Below are positions 1-8,529 of a DNA stretch of 37,089 bases, piece after piece. The notes below the pieces were generated by a model. That model was not told the DNA's origin. It did no database searches and was given only the letters and a program-made list of their open reading frames with translations. Made by a program: the position numbers and the translations under genes. The stretch comes from Paracoccaceae bacterium (GTDB taxonomy: Bacteria; Pseudomonadota; Alphaproteobacteria; Rhodobacterales; Rhodobacteraceae): NCBI GenBank assembly GCA_018223085.1, contig JAAEZB010000027.1, forward strand, positions 1 to 37,089. The letters run 5' to 3'. Every line of letters begins with the position of its first letter. The stretch's first letter is position 1.

Positions 1-69
1 GCGGGCGCGGACCTCTGGCGGGATGTCCTCCCAGTCGAGACCGTGCAGAAAGGCGATAGGGTCGGTCAT
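1..69 (-). CDS. MmgE/PrpD family protein, N-terminal fragment (cut by window edge)
   Basis: Only the first 23 codons lie in the window, reading leftward from an ATG at 69-67 with no stop before base 1. The peptide contains the run FLHGLDWEDIPPEVRAR, which resembles the N-terminus of MmgE/PrpD proteins (2-methylcitrate dehydratase/iminodisuccinate epimerase fold), where a short helix is followed by W-x-D-(I/L)-P-x-E-V. A GGAG ribosome binding site sits six bases before the ATG. It is divergent from the aminotransferase at 222. The family call rests on a short segment, so it is tentative; the sequence to the left of the window would settle it. Confidence 0.5.
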   Translation of the reverse strand, partial: MTDPIAFLHGLDWEDIPPEVRAR

Positions 70-221
70 GATATGCTCCGGGTTTTCTCAAGCGTGGCAT
101 GGGGGCGGGGGCGCGGAAGGTCCGTTCGCGACATTTGTGGCCTGTTATTGGGCGGGGTTTGGGCGAGAAACGGGGTAATCGGGCGTTGACGGGCGCGCGC
201 AGGCGGGTCAAGGATCGGCCC

Positions 222-1415
222 ATGACAGAGCATTTCACCGGAAATTTCACCCAGCAGGAGGCGATCCCGGAAGAAGGGATCAAAGCGGCGCTTGAGGTGC
301 TTCAGAGCGGGCGGTTGCACCGTTACAACCTCGTGGGGGATGAACCTGGGGAGGTGTCGCTTCTGGAGCAGGAGTTCGCGGCGCAGATGGGGGCGAAATA
401 TGCCCTTGCCGTCGCCTCGGGGGGCTATGCGCTGGCCTGCGCGCTACGTGCGCTTGGGGTTGGGCCCGGCGATAGGGTTCTGACCAACGCCTTTACGCTC
501 GCCCCGGTGCCAGGGGCGATTGCGAGCGTCGGGGCAGAGCCGGTTTTCGTTGGGGTCACGGAAGGGTTGGTCATTGACCTTGAGGACCTTGCGGACAAAG
601 CGGACAGGGCGGAAGTTCTTATGCTGAGCCATATGCGTGGGCATATTTGCGATATGGATCGGTTGATGGAAATCTGTGACGGTGCGGGCATTCGCGTTGT
701 TGAGGATTGCGCCCATACGATGGGGGCGCAATGGCGTGGCACGTGGTCGGGGCGGCATGGGGTCATGGCGTGCTATTCGACCCAGACCTATAAGCATGTG
801 AATTCCGGCGAGGGTGGGTTTCTTATCAGTGACGATGACGATCTGATGGCGCGGGCGATCATTTTGTCGGGGTCCTATATGCTCTATGAGCGCCATCTCG
901 CGCGGCCCCCGGTCGAGGCGTTTGAAGCAGTGAAATATGTGACGCCGAACGTGTCGGGGCGGATGGACCATCTGCGCGCGGCGATCCTGCGTCCGCAGCT
1001 TGGCGATCTTGAGCGACAGGTGGCGCGGTGGAATGCATTGTATCGGGTCGTGGAAGAGGGGCTGCGGGGCACGCCGGGATTGACGATTGTCGAACGGCCC
1101 GAGGAAGAGAGTTATGTGGGGTCTTCGATCCAGTTCCTGTTGCTCGATTGGGGCGAGGGGCAGGTTGAGGAAGTCATTGCGCGCTGTGCAGCGCGGGGTG
1201 TGGAGCTCAAATGGTTTGGCGGTGCGGAGCCGGTGGCGTTTACCTCGCGCTATGACTCGTGGCGGTATGCAGAGGCCGAGCGGATGGCGGCGAGTGATCG
1301 GGTCTTGGCGGGGATCGTGGATATGCGCCTGCCGCTGACGTTCACACAAGAGGATTGCGAGGTCATTGCGCGGATCATCCGGGCCGAGGTTGGCGCGGTG
1401 TTTCAAGGGGGGTAG
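222..1415 (+). CDS. DegT/DnrJ/EryC1/StrS-type PLP-dependent aminotransferase
   Basis: The protein is 397 residues long with the fold-type I layout of the sugar aminotransferase family. An N-terminal segment contains ASGGYALACALRALGVGPGD, where small residues contact the cofactor phosphate. VVEDCAHTMGA follows, with Asp162 expected to pair with the pyridine nitrogen. STQTYKHVNSGEGG carries the predicted Schiff-base Lys191. The reading frame stays open upstream to 99, but the ATG at 222 has AAGGA seven bases before it and gives the normal family length. Members transfer amino groups to keto-sugars or to small ketones and aldehydes. No sugar-nucleotide or polysaccharide genes are adjacent (the neighbours are a probable MmgE/PrpD gene and an APC permease), so the substrate is open and need not be a sugar. 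Confidence 0.85.
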   Translation: MTEHFTGNFTQQEAIPEEGIKAALEVLQSGRLHRYNLVGDEPGEVSLLEQEFAAQMGAKYALAVASGGYALACALRALGVGPGDRVLTNAFTLAPVPGAIASVGAEPVFVGVTEGLVIDLEDLADKADRAEVLMLSHMRGHICDMDRLMEICDGAGIRVVEDCAHTMGAQWRGTWSGRHGVMACYSTQTYKHVNSGEGGFLISDDDDLMARAIILSGSYMLYERHLARPPVEAFEAVKYVTPNVSGRMDHLRAAILRPQLGDLERQVARWNALYRVVEEGLRGTPGLTIVERPEEESYVGSSIQFLLLDWGEGQVEEVIARCAARGVELKWFGGAEPVAFTSRYDSWRYAEAERMAASDRVLAGIVDMRLPLTFTQEDCEVIARIIRAEVGAVFQGG

Positions 1416-1477
1416 GGGCTTTGCCCCTCTTGGGCCGTTGGCCCAATTCACCCCGAGTATTTTTCCAGAGAAGAAGA
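1414..1477. repeat. Dispersed intergenic hairpin element, copy 1 (also a likely terminator region)
   Basis: Two perfect hairpins lie back to back directly after the aminotransferase stop: AGGGGC/GCCCCT with a 3-base loop (1414-1428) and TTGGGCC/GGCCCAA with a 3-base loop (1430-1446). They are followed by AGTATTTTTCCAGAGAAGAAG-like sequence at 1456-1476. The same arrangement, a GC hairpin plus a TATTTTT core plus an AGA/AAGA purine run, recurs inverted at 6490-6546. From memory, such elements are common between genes in Rhodobacteraceae. Here it separates two convergent genes and could end transcription from either side. Confidence 0.6.
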
Positions 1478-1478
1478 G

Positions 1479-2765
1479 TTAGCGCAGGCGTGTGTAGGCG
1501 AAGGCACCGAGGGTGAGGGCGGCGTAGAGCGCCAGCACAAAGGCGAGCTGTGCCGGGGCGTGGCGGGCCTCGAAGATGAGGATCAGGATCGCGCCGCCCG
1601 ACAGGCCAAGGATCGACAGGAGCGTCATCCATGGGTGGGCATTGGTTTTGCCGCGATGGACGTGGTTGGCGAGGGCCATGAGGATCGACACCAGAAGGAA
1701 GGTGATCGAGCCGAATTCCAGGATCAGGCGCAGATCGCCGATGAGGATCAGCAGCGAGGCAAAGACCGCCATGGCAAGGACCGCCGCGCGGGGGATACCG
1801 TCATGGCGTTTTTCGAACCGGGCGGGAAAGAAGCCATCGTGGGCAATCACAGCCATGAGGCGCGAGGCCCCGAAGAGCGTACCGGAGATGGCGCTCATGG
1901 TGGCGAGAAGGGCGCCGGCGATGACCAGTTGGGTGCCAATGGGGCCGAGGATATCGCCCGCGCCGGAGGCGAGGGCGTGCTCCTGATTGGCGATGATGTC
2001 GGCAAAGGGGATGGTCAGCACGGCCCCGATGGCGATCACCACATAGACCAGCGTGGCCAGTGCGACGGCGGAATAGATGGCGCGGGGGATGTTCTTCTCG
2101 GGCGCGGTCATTTCGCCCATGGCATGGATCACCAACTGAAACCCCTCATAGGCGACGAAGGTCACCGAGGCGATGGTGAGGATGCCGAAGAGGGGGAGGG
2201 GATTGGCCGGATCGACGAGATCGGGCAGGGCGGTTCGGGCGTTGCCCCAGAGCACGCCCGCGACGATCAGCAGGATCACGATCTTGGTATAGACCATGAG
2301 GTCTTCGATACGGCCCATGCCGCGGGTGGACCAGATATTGACCCCGGCGAACCCGGCGATGACGGCGATGGCGACCATGCGGCGCAGGGTTGGATCGTCG
2401 GAGAAGGGGGCGATCGCATAGGAGGCGAAGGTGAAGGCGTAAAGCGCGATGGTCGCGATATAGCCGAAGACCACCCACCAGCCGATCAGGGCGGCGGCGA
2501 AATCATGGCCGGGGAAGCTTTTCTTGAAGAAAGCGTAGGTGGCACCTTCGTCGCGATAATAGAGCGCCAGTTTCACATAGGAATAGGCGGCGAGCGCGGC
2601 CACGGCCCCGCCGAGCGCGATGGCAAGGGGGGTCCAGACGCCGATGCTTGCCACGCTGACGCCAAGCACGGTGAAGATGCCGCCGCCGATCATGCCGCCA
2701 AGGGCGATGGCGATCAGTTCGGGCAGACGCAGGGGCGGGGCATTGAGCGGGCGGTCAGGGCGCAT
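1479..2765 (-). CDS. APC-superfamily amino acid/polyamine permease
   Basis: This is a 428-residue, almost wholly hydrophobic protein with about twelve predicted membrane helices. The first helix contains IALGGMIGGGIF, the unwound glycine-rich substrate-binding motif of the amino acid-polyamine-organocation superfamily. Charged residues are limited to short loops, and the C-terminus ends in two hydrophobic helices. It should import or exchange an amino acid or related amine across the inner membrane; the substrate cannot be read from the sequence. The ATG at 2765 is the first Met and lies shortly before the first helix. There is no convincing Shine-Dalgarno just upstream. The gene is divergent from the leucine-catabolic cluster, which fits, but does not prove, an amino-acid uptake role. 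Confidence 0.8.
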   Translation of the reverse strand: MRPDRPLNAPPLRLPELIAIALGGMIGGGIFTVLGVSVASIGVWTPLAIALGGAVAALAAYSYVKLALYYRDEGATYAFFKKSFPGHDFAAALIGWWVVFGYIATIALYAFTFASYAIAPFSDDPTLRRMVAIAVIAGFAGVNIWSTRGMGRIEDLMVYTKIVILLIVAGVLWGNARTALPDLVDPANPLPLFGILTIASVTFVAYEGFQLVIHAMGEMTAPEKNIPRAIYSAVALATLVYVVIAIGAVLTIPFADIIANQEHALASGAGDILGPIGTQLVIAGALLATMSAISGTLFGASRLMAVIAHDGFFPARFEKRHDGIPRAAVLAMAVFASLLILIGDLRLILEFGSITFLLVSILMALANHVHRGKTNAHPWMTLLSILGLSGGAILILIFEARHAPAQLAFVLALYAALTLGAFAYTRLR

Positions 2766-2868
2766 GGAAGTCCATTCGGAAGGGGTCCTTTGGCAGGTTT
2801 GGCATGAAGGCCGGGGCAGGGCAAGCGGCGGTGCAAACCGGTAGAAATGCGGGGGTGGCGGAAAAGAG

Positions 2869-2897
2869 TTGACCGGAATCGGCGTGCACCGTAGTTA
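2869..2897 (+). promoter_or_regulatory. Candidate sigma-70 promoter of the leucine-catabolic cluster
   Basis: TTGACC at 2869-2874 is followed after exactly 17 bases by TAGTTA at 2892-2897, leaving about 30 bases of leader before the ATG at 2934. The -35 matches the consensus well and the -10 moderately. An alternative -10 is TTATAT at 2895-2900, with a less favourable 20-base spacer. Confidence 0.5.
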
Positions 2898-2899
2898 TA

Positions 2900-2913
2900 T
2901 GAACAAGCGTTCA
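2900..2913. promoter_or_regulatory. Inverted repeat, possible repressor operator
   Basis: The perfect inverted repeat TGAAC-N4-GTTCA begins at the downstream edge of the candidate -10 and covers the expected transcription start. Length and position fit a TetR-type operator that would block initiation. No regulator gene is encoded in this cluster, so any repressor must act from elsewhere. Confidence 0.4.
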
Positions 2914-2933
2914 ATAATGGGAGAATTTGAGCG

Positions 2934-4097
2934 ATGTTCATGCACACGATGAATTTCGACCTCGGTGAAGACGTCAATGCCATGCGCGAGATGGTGCATC
3001 GCTTTGCGCAGGAGCGCATCAAGCCGATGGCCGCCGAGATCGACGTTAAGAACGAGTTTCCGAACGAGCTTTGGAAAGAGTTTGGCGATCTGGGCCTTCT
3101 TGGGATCACCACGCCGGAAGAATATGGCGGGGCGGGGATGTCCTATCTCGCGCATGTGATCGCGGTGGAAGAGATCGCGCGGGCCTCGGCTTCGGTCTCG
3201 CTATCTTATGGGGCGCATTCGAACCTCTGTGTGAACCAGATCAAGCTCAACGGGACCCATGAGCAGAAGATGCAATACCTTCCCGGCCTGATTTCGGGCG
3301 AGAAGGTTGGCGCGCTTGCCATGTCGGAGCCTTCGGCGGGGTCGGACGTTGTTAGCATGAAGCTTCGTGCGGAGAAGAAGAACGACCGCTATGTGCTCAA
3401 CGGCAACAAATACTGGATCACCAACGGCCCGGATGCTGACACGCTTGTTGTCTATGCCAAGACCGACCCGGAGGCCGGCCCGAAGGGCATCACCGCCTTT
3501 ATCGTCGAGAAAGAGATGAAGGGGTTCTCGACCTCGAACCATTTCGACAAGCTCGGTATGCGCGGATCGAATACGGCGGAGTTGGTGTTTGAAGACGTGG
3601 AAGTGCCGTTCGAAAACGTGCTTGGCGAAGAAGGCAAGGGCGTGCGGGTTCTGATGTCGGGCCTTGATTACGAGCGCGTGGTGCTTGCGGGCATTGGCAC
3701 CGGTATCATGGCGGCCTGTCTTGATGAGGTGATGCCTTACATGGTCGAGCGCAAGCAGTTCGGTCAGCCGATCGGGAATTTCCAGCTCATGCAGGGCAAG
3801 ATTGCCGATATGTACACCAAGATGAACTCGGCCCGTGCCTATGTTTACGAGGCGGCGAAGGCCTGTGACCGCGGCGAAATCACGCGCCAGGATGCGGCGG
3901 CCTGCTGTCTCTATGCGTCGGAAGAAGCCATGGTCGTGGCGCACCAGGCGGTGCAAGCCTTTGGTGGCGCAGGATTTTTGAGCGATAATCCGGTGGGCCG
4001 GATGTTCCGTGATGCCAAGTTGATGGAGATCGGTGCGGGCACGTCGGAAATTCGTCGCATGCTGGTTGGACGTGAGTTGATGGGCAAGATGAGCTAA
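2934..4097 (+). CDS. ivd: Isovaleryl-CoA dehydrogenase
   Basis: This FAD flavoenzyme oxidises isovaleryl-CoA to 3-methylcrotonyl-CoA in leucine breakdown and passes electrons to electron-transfer flavoprotein. The 387-residue length is normal for acyl-CoA dehydrogenases. [10 protein letters not shown] and YWITNG mark the central FAD/substrate region. The isovaleryl-specific catalytic base is visible as Glu247 in GLDYER. At the position where medium-chain enzymes carry their glutamate (EGT), this protein reads AGT in [11 protein letters not shown], which separates it from straight-chain dehydrogenases. The ATG at 2934 has GGGAG about ten bases upstream; later Mets at 2940 and 2949 lack a well-placed site. 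It is the first gene of the cluster and is followed by a secreted protein and the carboxylase genes. Confidence 0.93.
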   Translation: MFMHTMNFDLGEDVNAMREMVHRFAQERIKPMAAEIDVKNEFPNELWKEFGDLGLLGITTPEEYGGAGMSYLAHVIAVEEIARASASVSLSYGAHSNLCVNQIKLNGTHEQKMQYLPGLISGEKVGALAMSEPSAGSDVVSMKLRAEKKNDRYVLNGNKYWITNGPDADTLVVYAKTDPEAGPKGITAFIVEKEMKGFSTSNHFDKLGMRGSNTAELVFEDVEVPFENVLGEEGKGVRVLMSGLDYERVVLAGIGTGIMAACLDEVMPYMVERKQFGQPIGNFQLMQGKIADMYTKMNSARAYVYEAAKACDRGEITRQDAAACCLYASEEAMVVAHQAVQAFGGAGFLSDNPVGRMFRDAKLMEIGAGTSEIRRMLVGRELMGKMS

Positions 4098-4132
4098 AGG
4101 TGAGTCGCAAAATCAACTTTTGAGGTGATCTC

Positions 4133-4645
4133 ATGCGGCCCTTTCTGTCTCTTGTTCTTATTGCGCTTTTCCTGCCGGTGGCAGGGCAGGCGCAACAGAT
4201 GATCCGGTTCACGCCCGAGGCCACGCTGGCCTGTATGAAAAAGGCCCGTGGCGGGGCGGCGAAAGAGGCCTGTATCGGCGAATCCGCCAAGGTCTGTTTC
4301 AACCGGATTCAGCCCCATTCCAACGGGGATGTGGCGGCCTGTATGGCAGCAGAGACGGGGTATTGGAAAAAGCGCATGGATCGCGCCTATGACGAGATGA
4401 TGGTGAAGGCGGCCAAGGCGGACGAAGAGTTCAAGAAGAACCCCAAGTCCAAGAATGTGCCGTTCAAGCTCACCGAGGATCTCGAAATTATGCAGACGCG
4501 CTGGGCAAGTTGGCGCGAGGCGCGTTGTGCGGTGGAGGCGATGATGCGGCGGGGGACGCCGTTTACATCGACCGCAGCGGCGAGCTGCACCATGAAGCTG
4601 ATGGGGGAGCAGGCGCTCTTTCTTGAGGCTGCAGTGAAATACTAG
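4133..4645 (+). CDS. Secreted LprI/DUF1311-like cysteine-rich protein
   Basis: The 170-residue protein has a clear signal peptide: positive start, hydrophobic core [13 protein letters not shown], and likely cleavage after GQA at residue 20. The mature part contains several cysteines (34, 47, 55 and others) in [14 protein letters not shown]-like spacing, then [14 protein letters not shown] and a W-x-x-WREARC motif. That layout is the pattern of the lysozyme-inhibitor LprI N-terminal/DUF1311 family. It is expected in the periplasm, and its function is unknown beyond that similarity. GAGG lies about seven bases before the ATG. The gene sits between ivd and the carboxylase beta gene with no obvious metabolic link; a short hairpin downstream may limit read-through. 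Confidence 0.65.
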   Translation: MRPFLSLVLIALFLPVAGQAQQMIRFTPEATLACMKKARGGAAKEACIGESAKVCFNRIQPHSNGDVAACMAAETGYWKKRMDRAYDEMMVKAAKADEEFKKNPKSKNVPFKLTEDLEIMQTRWASWREARCAVEAMMRRGTPFTSTAAASCTMKLMGEQALFLEAAVKY

Positions 4646-4693
4646 GTCTCAGGCTGGCGCGATCCGCGCGGGCAGGGGACAGCGAGGAACAAG

Positions 4694-4708
4694 GGGCGGT
4701 CCCCGCCC
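4694..4708 (+). terminator. Short GC hairpin between the secreted protein gene and mccB
   Basis: GGGCGG-TCC-CCGCCC forms a perfect six-base stem followed by GTTTGC. It lacks a proper T-tract, so it may be a weak or Rho-assisted terminator or simply a pause site. The rest of the 166-base gap (4646-4811) shows only the ribosome binding site GGGAG at 4799-4803. Confidence 0.3.
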
Positions 4709-4811
4709 GTTTGCAGGATTGGCGCCGGAGACGGCGTCTTTGAAAGAAGGCCCAAGGGGTGTCTTCCGGTTCGGGAGGGCGGCCTGTGCGGGCGAACTGG
4801 GAGACGCGGTT

Positions 4812-6416
4812 ATGAAACTAGAGTCGAAATTCATCGCGACGAGCGACGAGGCGCGCCAGAACCGGGAGGCGCATCTTGAGGCGCTGGGTGTGGCGGCTGA
4901 GGCTGCTGCTGCGGCGACGGCGGGCGGCGGTGAGCGGGCGCGCGATCGTCATGTGAGCCGGGGCAAGATGCTGCCGCGCGAGCGGGTGGCGAACCTGCTC
5001 GATCCGGGCGCACCGTTCCTTGAGATCGGGGCCACGGCGGCGCATGACATGTATGACAATGCCGCGCCGGGCGCGGGCGTCATTGCCGGGATTGGCCGGG
5101 TGCAGGGCCAAGAGGTCATGGTGGTCTGCAACGACGCCACCGTGAAGGGCGGCACCTATTTCCCGATGACCGTTAAGAAACACCTGCGGGCGCAGGAAAT
5201 TGCTGAGCAGTGCCAACTGCCCTGTATCTATCTTGTCGACTCGGGCGGGGCGAACCTGCCGCAGCAGGATGAAGTTTTTCCCGATCGCGATCACTTTGGC
5301 CGGATCTTCTTTAATCAGGCCAATATGAGCGCCAAGGGCATCCCGCAGATCGCCGTGGTGATGGGGTCGTGCACGGCCGGTGGCGCCTATGTTCCGGCGA
5401 TGTCGGATGTGACGATTATCGTGAAAGAACAAGGGACTATCTTCCTTGCCGGACCGCCGCTTGTGAAGGCGGCAACGGGCGAGATCGTCTCGGCAGAAGA
5501 CCTTGGCGGCGGTGATGTGCATACGCGCCTGTCGGGGGTGGCGGATTATCTGGCCGAGGATGACGCCCATGCGCTTGCGCTGGCGCGTCGGGCGGTGGGG
5601 CATCTGAACCGCACGAAGCCCAGCACCGTGACGTGGCAGAGCCCGGAAGAACCCGCCTATGATCCCGAAGAAATCCTTGGCGTGGTGCCCGGCGGTTTGC
5701 GCACGCCTTATGACATTCGCGAGGTAATTGCCCGCGTCGTTGACGGCTCGCGCTTTGACGAATTCAAGCCGCGCTTTGGCGAGACGCTGGTCACCGGGTT
5801 TGCTCATGTGAAGGGGTGCCCGGTGGGGATCGTGGCCAACAATGGCGTGCTTTACTCCGAGAGTGCCGCCAAGGGCGCGCATTTTGTCGAGCTATGTTCG
5901 CAGCGCAATATCCCCTTGGTATTCCTGCAAAATATCACCGGCTTTATGGTCGGGCAGAAATATGAGGCCGAAGGGATCGCGCGGCACGGGGCGAAGATGG
6001 TCACCGCCGTGGCGACCACGAAAGTGCCGAAAATCACCATGCTGGTCGGCGGCTCGTTCGGGGCCGGGAACTATGGCATGGCGGGGCGTGCTTATAGCCC
6101 GCGCTTCCTTTGGACTTGGCCGAACTCGCGCATTTCCGTGATGGGCGGCGAGCAGGCGGCAGGGGTTCTTGCGACTGTGAAACGCGATGCCATCGAACGG
6201 CAGGGCGGGGAATGGTCGGTTGAGGAAGAGGCGGCGTTCAAGCAGCCGACGCTCGATATGTTCGAGCATCAGAGCCACCCGCTCTATGCGTCGGCGCGGC
6301 TTTGGGATGACGGGATCGTTGATCCGCGAAAGACCCGCGACGTGCTCGCCCTGAGCCTCTCGGCGTCGCTTTGTGCGCCGGTGGAAGAGACGAAGTTCGG
6401 CGTGTTCCGCATGTAA
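4812..6416 (+). CDS. mccB: Methylcrotonyl-CoA carboxylase, beta (carboxyltransferase) subunit
   Basis: This subunit moves the carboxyl group from carboxybiotin to 3-methylcrotonyl-CoA, forming 3-methylglutaconyl-CoA. The 534-residue product has the two crotonase-like carboxyltransferase halves. The N half includes [11 protein letters not shown] and [17 protein letters not shown]. The C half includes [22 protein letters not shown] and [20 protein letters not shown], which form the acyl-CoA and biotin sites. The frame is open upstream to 4719, but the ATG at 4812 has GGGAG eight bases before it and gives the family's usual start (KLESKF). About 160 bases containing repeat elements separate it from the alpha subunit gene. 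Propionyl- or acetyl-CoA carboxylase is less likely given the neighbours ivd and HMG-CoA lyase. Confidence 0.92.
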   Translation: MKLESKFIATSDEARQNREAHLEALGVAAEAAAAATAGGGERARDRHVSRGKMLPRERVANLLDPGAPFLEIGATAAHDMYDNAAPGAGVIAGIGRVQGQEVMVVCNDATVKGGTYFPMTVKKHLRAQEIAEQCQLPCIYLVDSGGANLPQQDEVFPDRDHFGRIFFNQANMSAKGIPQIAVVMGSCTAGGAYVPAMSDVTIIVKEQGTIFLAGPPLVKAATGEIVSAEDLGGGDVHTRLSGVADYLAEDDAHALALARRAVGHLNRTKPSTVTWQSPEEPAYDPEEILGVVPGGLRTPYDIREVIARVVDGSRFDEFKPRFGETLVTGFAHVKGCPVGIVANNGVLYSESAAKGAHFVELCSQRNIPLVFLQNITGFMVGQKYEAEGIARHGAKMVTAVATTKVPKITMLVGGSFGAGNYGMAGRAYSPRFLWTWPNSRISVMGGEQAAGVLATVKRDAIERQGGEWSVEEEAAFKQPTLDMFEHQSHPLYASARLWDDGIVDPRKTRDVLALSLSASLCAPVEETKFGVFRM

Positions 6417-6428
6417 AAACGGGGGTCT

Positions 6429-6460
6429 GTATCGCGTCGGTATTGCGTATGCATTGCGGT
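6429..6460. repeat. GTCGGTATT-type short repeat, copy 1
   Basis: Just after the mccB stop lies GTATCGCGTCGGTATTGCGT (6429-6448), followed by a degenerate further unit ending at 6460. The same 20-base string, except for one base, recurs at 37039-37058 at the other end of the window, where it runs on as an 11-base tandem. It is non-coding in both places. Confidence 0.55.
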
Positions 6461-6489
6461 GGTGCGCCCCAAGGCCCGCAAGAGAGACT

Positions 6490-6546
6490 GATTTCCCTCT
6501 TTCTCTTGCCAAAAATATCCCGGGGGTCCGGGGGCAGCGCCCCCGG
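6490..6546. repeat. Dispersed intergenic hairpin element, copy 2 (inverted relative to copy 1)
   Basis: Read on the minus strand, this is a GC hairpin followed by GATATTTTTGGCAAGAGAAA, the same order as at 1414-1477. The hairpin CCGGGGGC-AGC-GCCCCCGG is perfect over eight pairs (6528-6546). It lies inside the mccB-mccA gap, 17 bases before the mccA ribosome binding site, so it may influence the relative expression of the two subunits. Confidence 0.55.
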
Positions 6547-6576
6547 CCTCGCCAACCGAGACAAGGAGTTGATGTC

Positions 6577-8529
6577 ATGTTCAACAAGATCCTGATTGCA
6601 AACCGGGGCGAGATTGCCTGCCGGGTTATGGAAACGGCGCGCGATATGGGCGTCAAAACGGTGGCGGTCTATTCCGATGCGGATGCCGAGACCAAACATG
6701 TGGCGATGGCCGATGAGGCCGTGCATATCGGCGGCGCGGCCCCGGCGGAGAGTTACCTCAAGGGCGATGTGATTATTGCCGCCGCCAAGGAGACGGGCGC
6801 GCAGGCGATCCATCCCGGGTATGGCTTCCTATCCGAGAACCCGGAATTCGTCGATGCGGTGGAAAAGGCGGGCTTGGTCTTTATCGGGCCATCGGCGGAT
6901 GCGATCCGCAAGATGGGTCTCAAGGATGCGGCCAAGGTTTTGATGGAAGAGGCGGGTGTGCCCGTCGTGCCGGGCTATCACGGGGCCAATCAGGACGCGG
7001 AGTTCCTTGCCAAGGAGGCGGATAAGATCGGCTATCCGGTGCTTATCAAGGCCGTCGCGGGCGGCGGCGGCAAGGGGATGCGCCTTGTCGAAGACCCCAA
7101 GGATTTCGCCGATGCGCTTGCCAGTGCACAAGGTGAGGCGACGACGGCCTTTGGCAACCCGGATGTGTTGATCGAGAAATACATCCTCCAGCCGCGCCAT
7201 ATCGAGGTGCAGGTGTTTGGCGATGGCACCCATGCGGTGCATTTGTTTGAACGTGATTGTTCGCTTCAGCGCCGTCACCAGAAGGTCATCGAAGAGGCGC
7301 CCGCGCCGGGAATGAGCCTTGAGGTCCGTGAGGCGATGGGGCAGGCGGGCGTGCGCGCCGCCGAGGCCATCGGCTATAAGGGTGCGGGCACGGTTGAGTT
7401 CATCGTGGACGGGTCGAACGGGCTTCGCACGGACGGGTTCTGGTTCATGGAGATGAACACCCGGCTTCAGGTGGAGCATCCGGTGACGGAAGCGATTACC
7501 GGCGTGGATCTTGTGGAATGGCAATTGCGCGTGGCCTCGGGCGAGAGCCTGCCTGCGGCGCAGGACGAGCTTTCGATCTTTGGGCATAGTTTCGAGGTGC
7601 GCCTCTATGCCGAGGATGTGCCGAAAGGCTTCCTTCCGGCGACGGGGACGCTTTCGCATCTGCAATTCCCGGACGGGGCGCGTTCGGATAGTGGCGTGCG
7701 CACGGGGGATACGATCAGCCCGTTTTATGATCCGATGATCGCCAAGATCATCACACACGGCCCGACCCGCGCGGTGGCGCTTTCGCGGATGAAGACCGCG
7801 CTGTCGGAGACACAGGTGGGCGGCACGGTGACCAACCTTGCCTTCCTCGGGGCGCTTTGCGACCACGCGGGGTTTGCGGGCGGTGACGTGGATACCGGGC
7901 TTATTGCCCGTGACCTTGATACCCTTGTGCGCGACATCACTCCGAGCGCGGCGCAGGTGGCCTGGGCCGGGATGGCGGCGTTGGGGCTTGATAAGCTTTC
8001 GCCGGTCGAGGGGGGCTTTACCCTTTGGGGGCCTTTGGCGCGCGCCGTTCAGATTAGCCATGGCGAAGAGGTTTTTGACGTCAAGGTCATGATGGAAGGT
8101 GCCGCCAAGGCAGAGGTTCTTGTCGGCGAGACATCCGTTCGGGCCGAGAAGATTGGCGGCGGTTGGCATTTCGATGGCAAGCGCGCGGCGCCTGTGGTGG
8201 TCAAGGCCGGGATTGTGAGCCTCTTTGCCGATTATGGCATTGAGTTTGATATCGTCGATCCGCTTCAGGTCGCGGCCGAGGCGGGCGCGGGGGGCAATGT
8301 CATTGCCGCGCCGATGCCGGGCCTTGTGAAGGCGATCTTTGCCGAAGCGGGCCAAGAGGTCAAAGAAGGTGATCGTCTGGCGATCTTGGAAGCGATGAAG
8401 ATGGAGCATGCGCTTTTGGCGGCCCGTGATGGGGTTGTGGCCGAGGTCCTCGCCCATGCAGGCGATCAGGTGCAGGAAGGCGCGGCGCTTATCCAACTTG
8501 TGGAGGAAGATGAGGAAGAAGCGGCATGA
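6577..8529 (+). CDS. mccA: Methylcrotonyl-CoA carboxylase, alpha (biotin carboxylase/biotin carrier) subunit
   Basis: This subunit carboxylates its own biotin with ATP and bicarbonate and hands the carboxyl group to MccB. The 650-residue protein starts with the biotin carboxylase N-domain (FNKILIANRGEIACRV). Next comes the ATP-grasp region with the glycine-rich loop AGGGGKGMR (161-169) and EMNTRLQVEHPVTE, then the biotin carboxylase C-domain. It ends in a biotinyl domain with EAMKMEH, where Lys608 is the biotinylation site. The ATG at 6577 has AAGGAG (6563-6568) eight bases before it, and the frame upstream runs through a repeat, so the longer start is rejected. The stop overlaps the next gene's ATG in ATGA. 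BirA, encoded at 28730, should attach the biotin. Confidence 0.93.
   Translation: MFNKILIANRGEIACRVMETARDMGVKTVAVYSDADAETKHVAMADEAVHIGGAAPAESYLKGDVIIAAAKETGAQAIHPGYGFLSENPEFVDAVEKAGLVFIGPSADAIRKMGLKDAAKVLMEEAGVPVVPGYHGANQDAEFLAKEADKIGYPVLIKAVAGGGGKGMRLVEDPKDFADALASAQGEATTAFGNPDVLIEKYILQPRHIEVQVFGDGTHAVHLFERDCSLQRRHQKVIEEAPAPGMSLEVREAMGQAGVRAAEAIGYKGAGTVEFIVDGSNGLRTDGFWFMEMNTRLQVEHPVTEAITGVDLVEWQLRVASGESLPAAQDELSIFGHSFEVRLYAEDVPKGFLPATGTLSHLQFPDGARSDSGVRTGDTISPFYDPMIAKIITHGPTRAVALSRMKTALSETQVGGTVTNLAFLGALCDHAGFAGGDVDTGLIARDLDTLVRDITPSAAQVAWAGMAALGLDKLSPVEGGFTLWGPLARAVQISHGEEVFDVKVMMEGAAKAEVLVGETSVRAEKIGGGWHFDGKRAAPVVVKAGIVSLFADYGIEFDIVDPLQVAAEAGAGGNVIAAPMPGLVKAIFAEAGQEVKEGDRLAILEAMKMEHALLAARDGVVAEVLAHAGDQVQEGAALIQLVEEDEEEAA

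Noticed and set aside
1560-2807. 415-codon plus-strand open frame opposite the APC permease
   Set aside because: Very Gly/Asp/Glu/His-rich without a fold signature; the minus-strand permease has a clear APC motif and membrane pattern.
6417-6576. CRISPR-like array in the mccB-mccA gap or at the right end
   Set aside because: The repeated units are about 11 bases, directly adjacent and without spacers; no cas genes are present.
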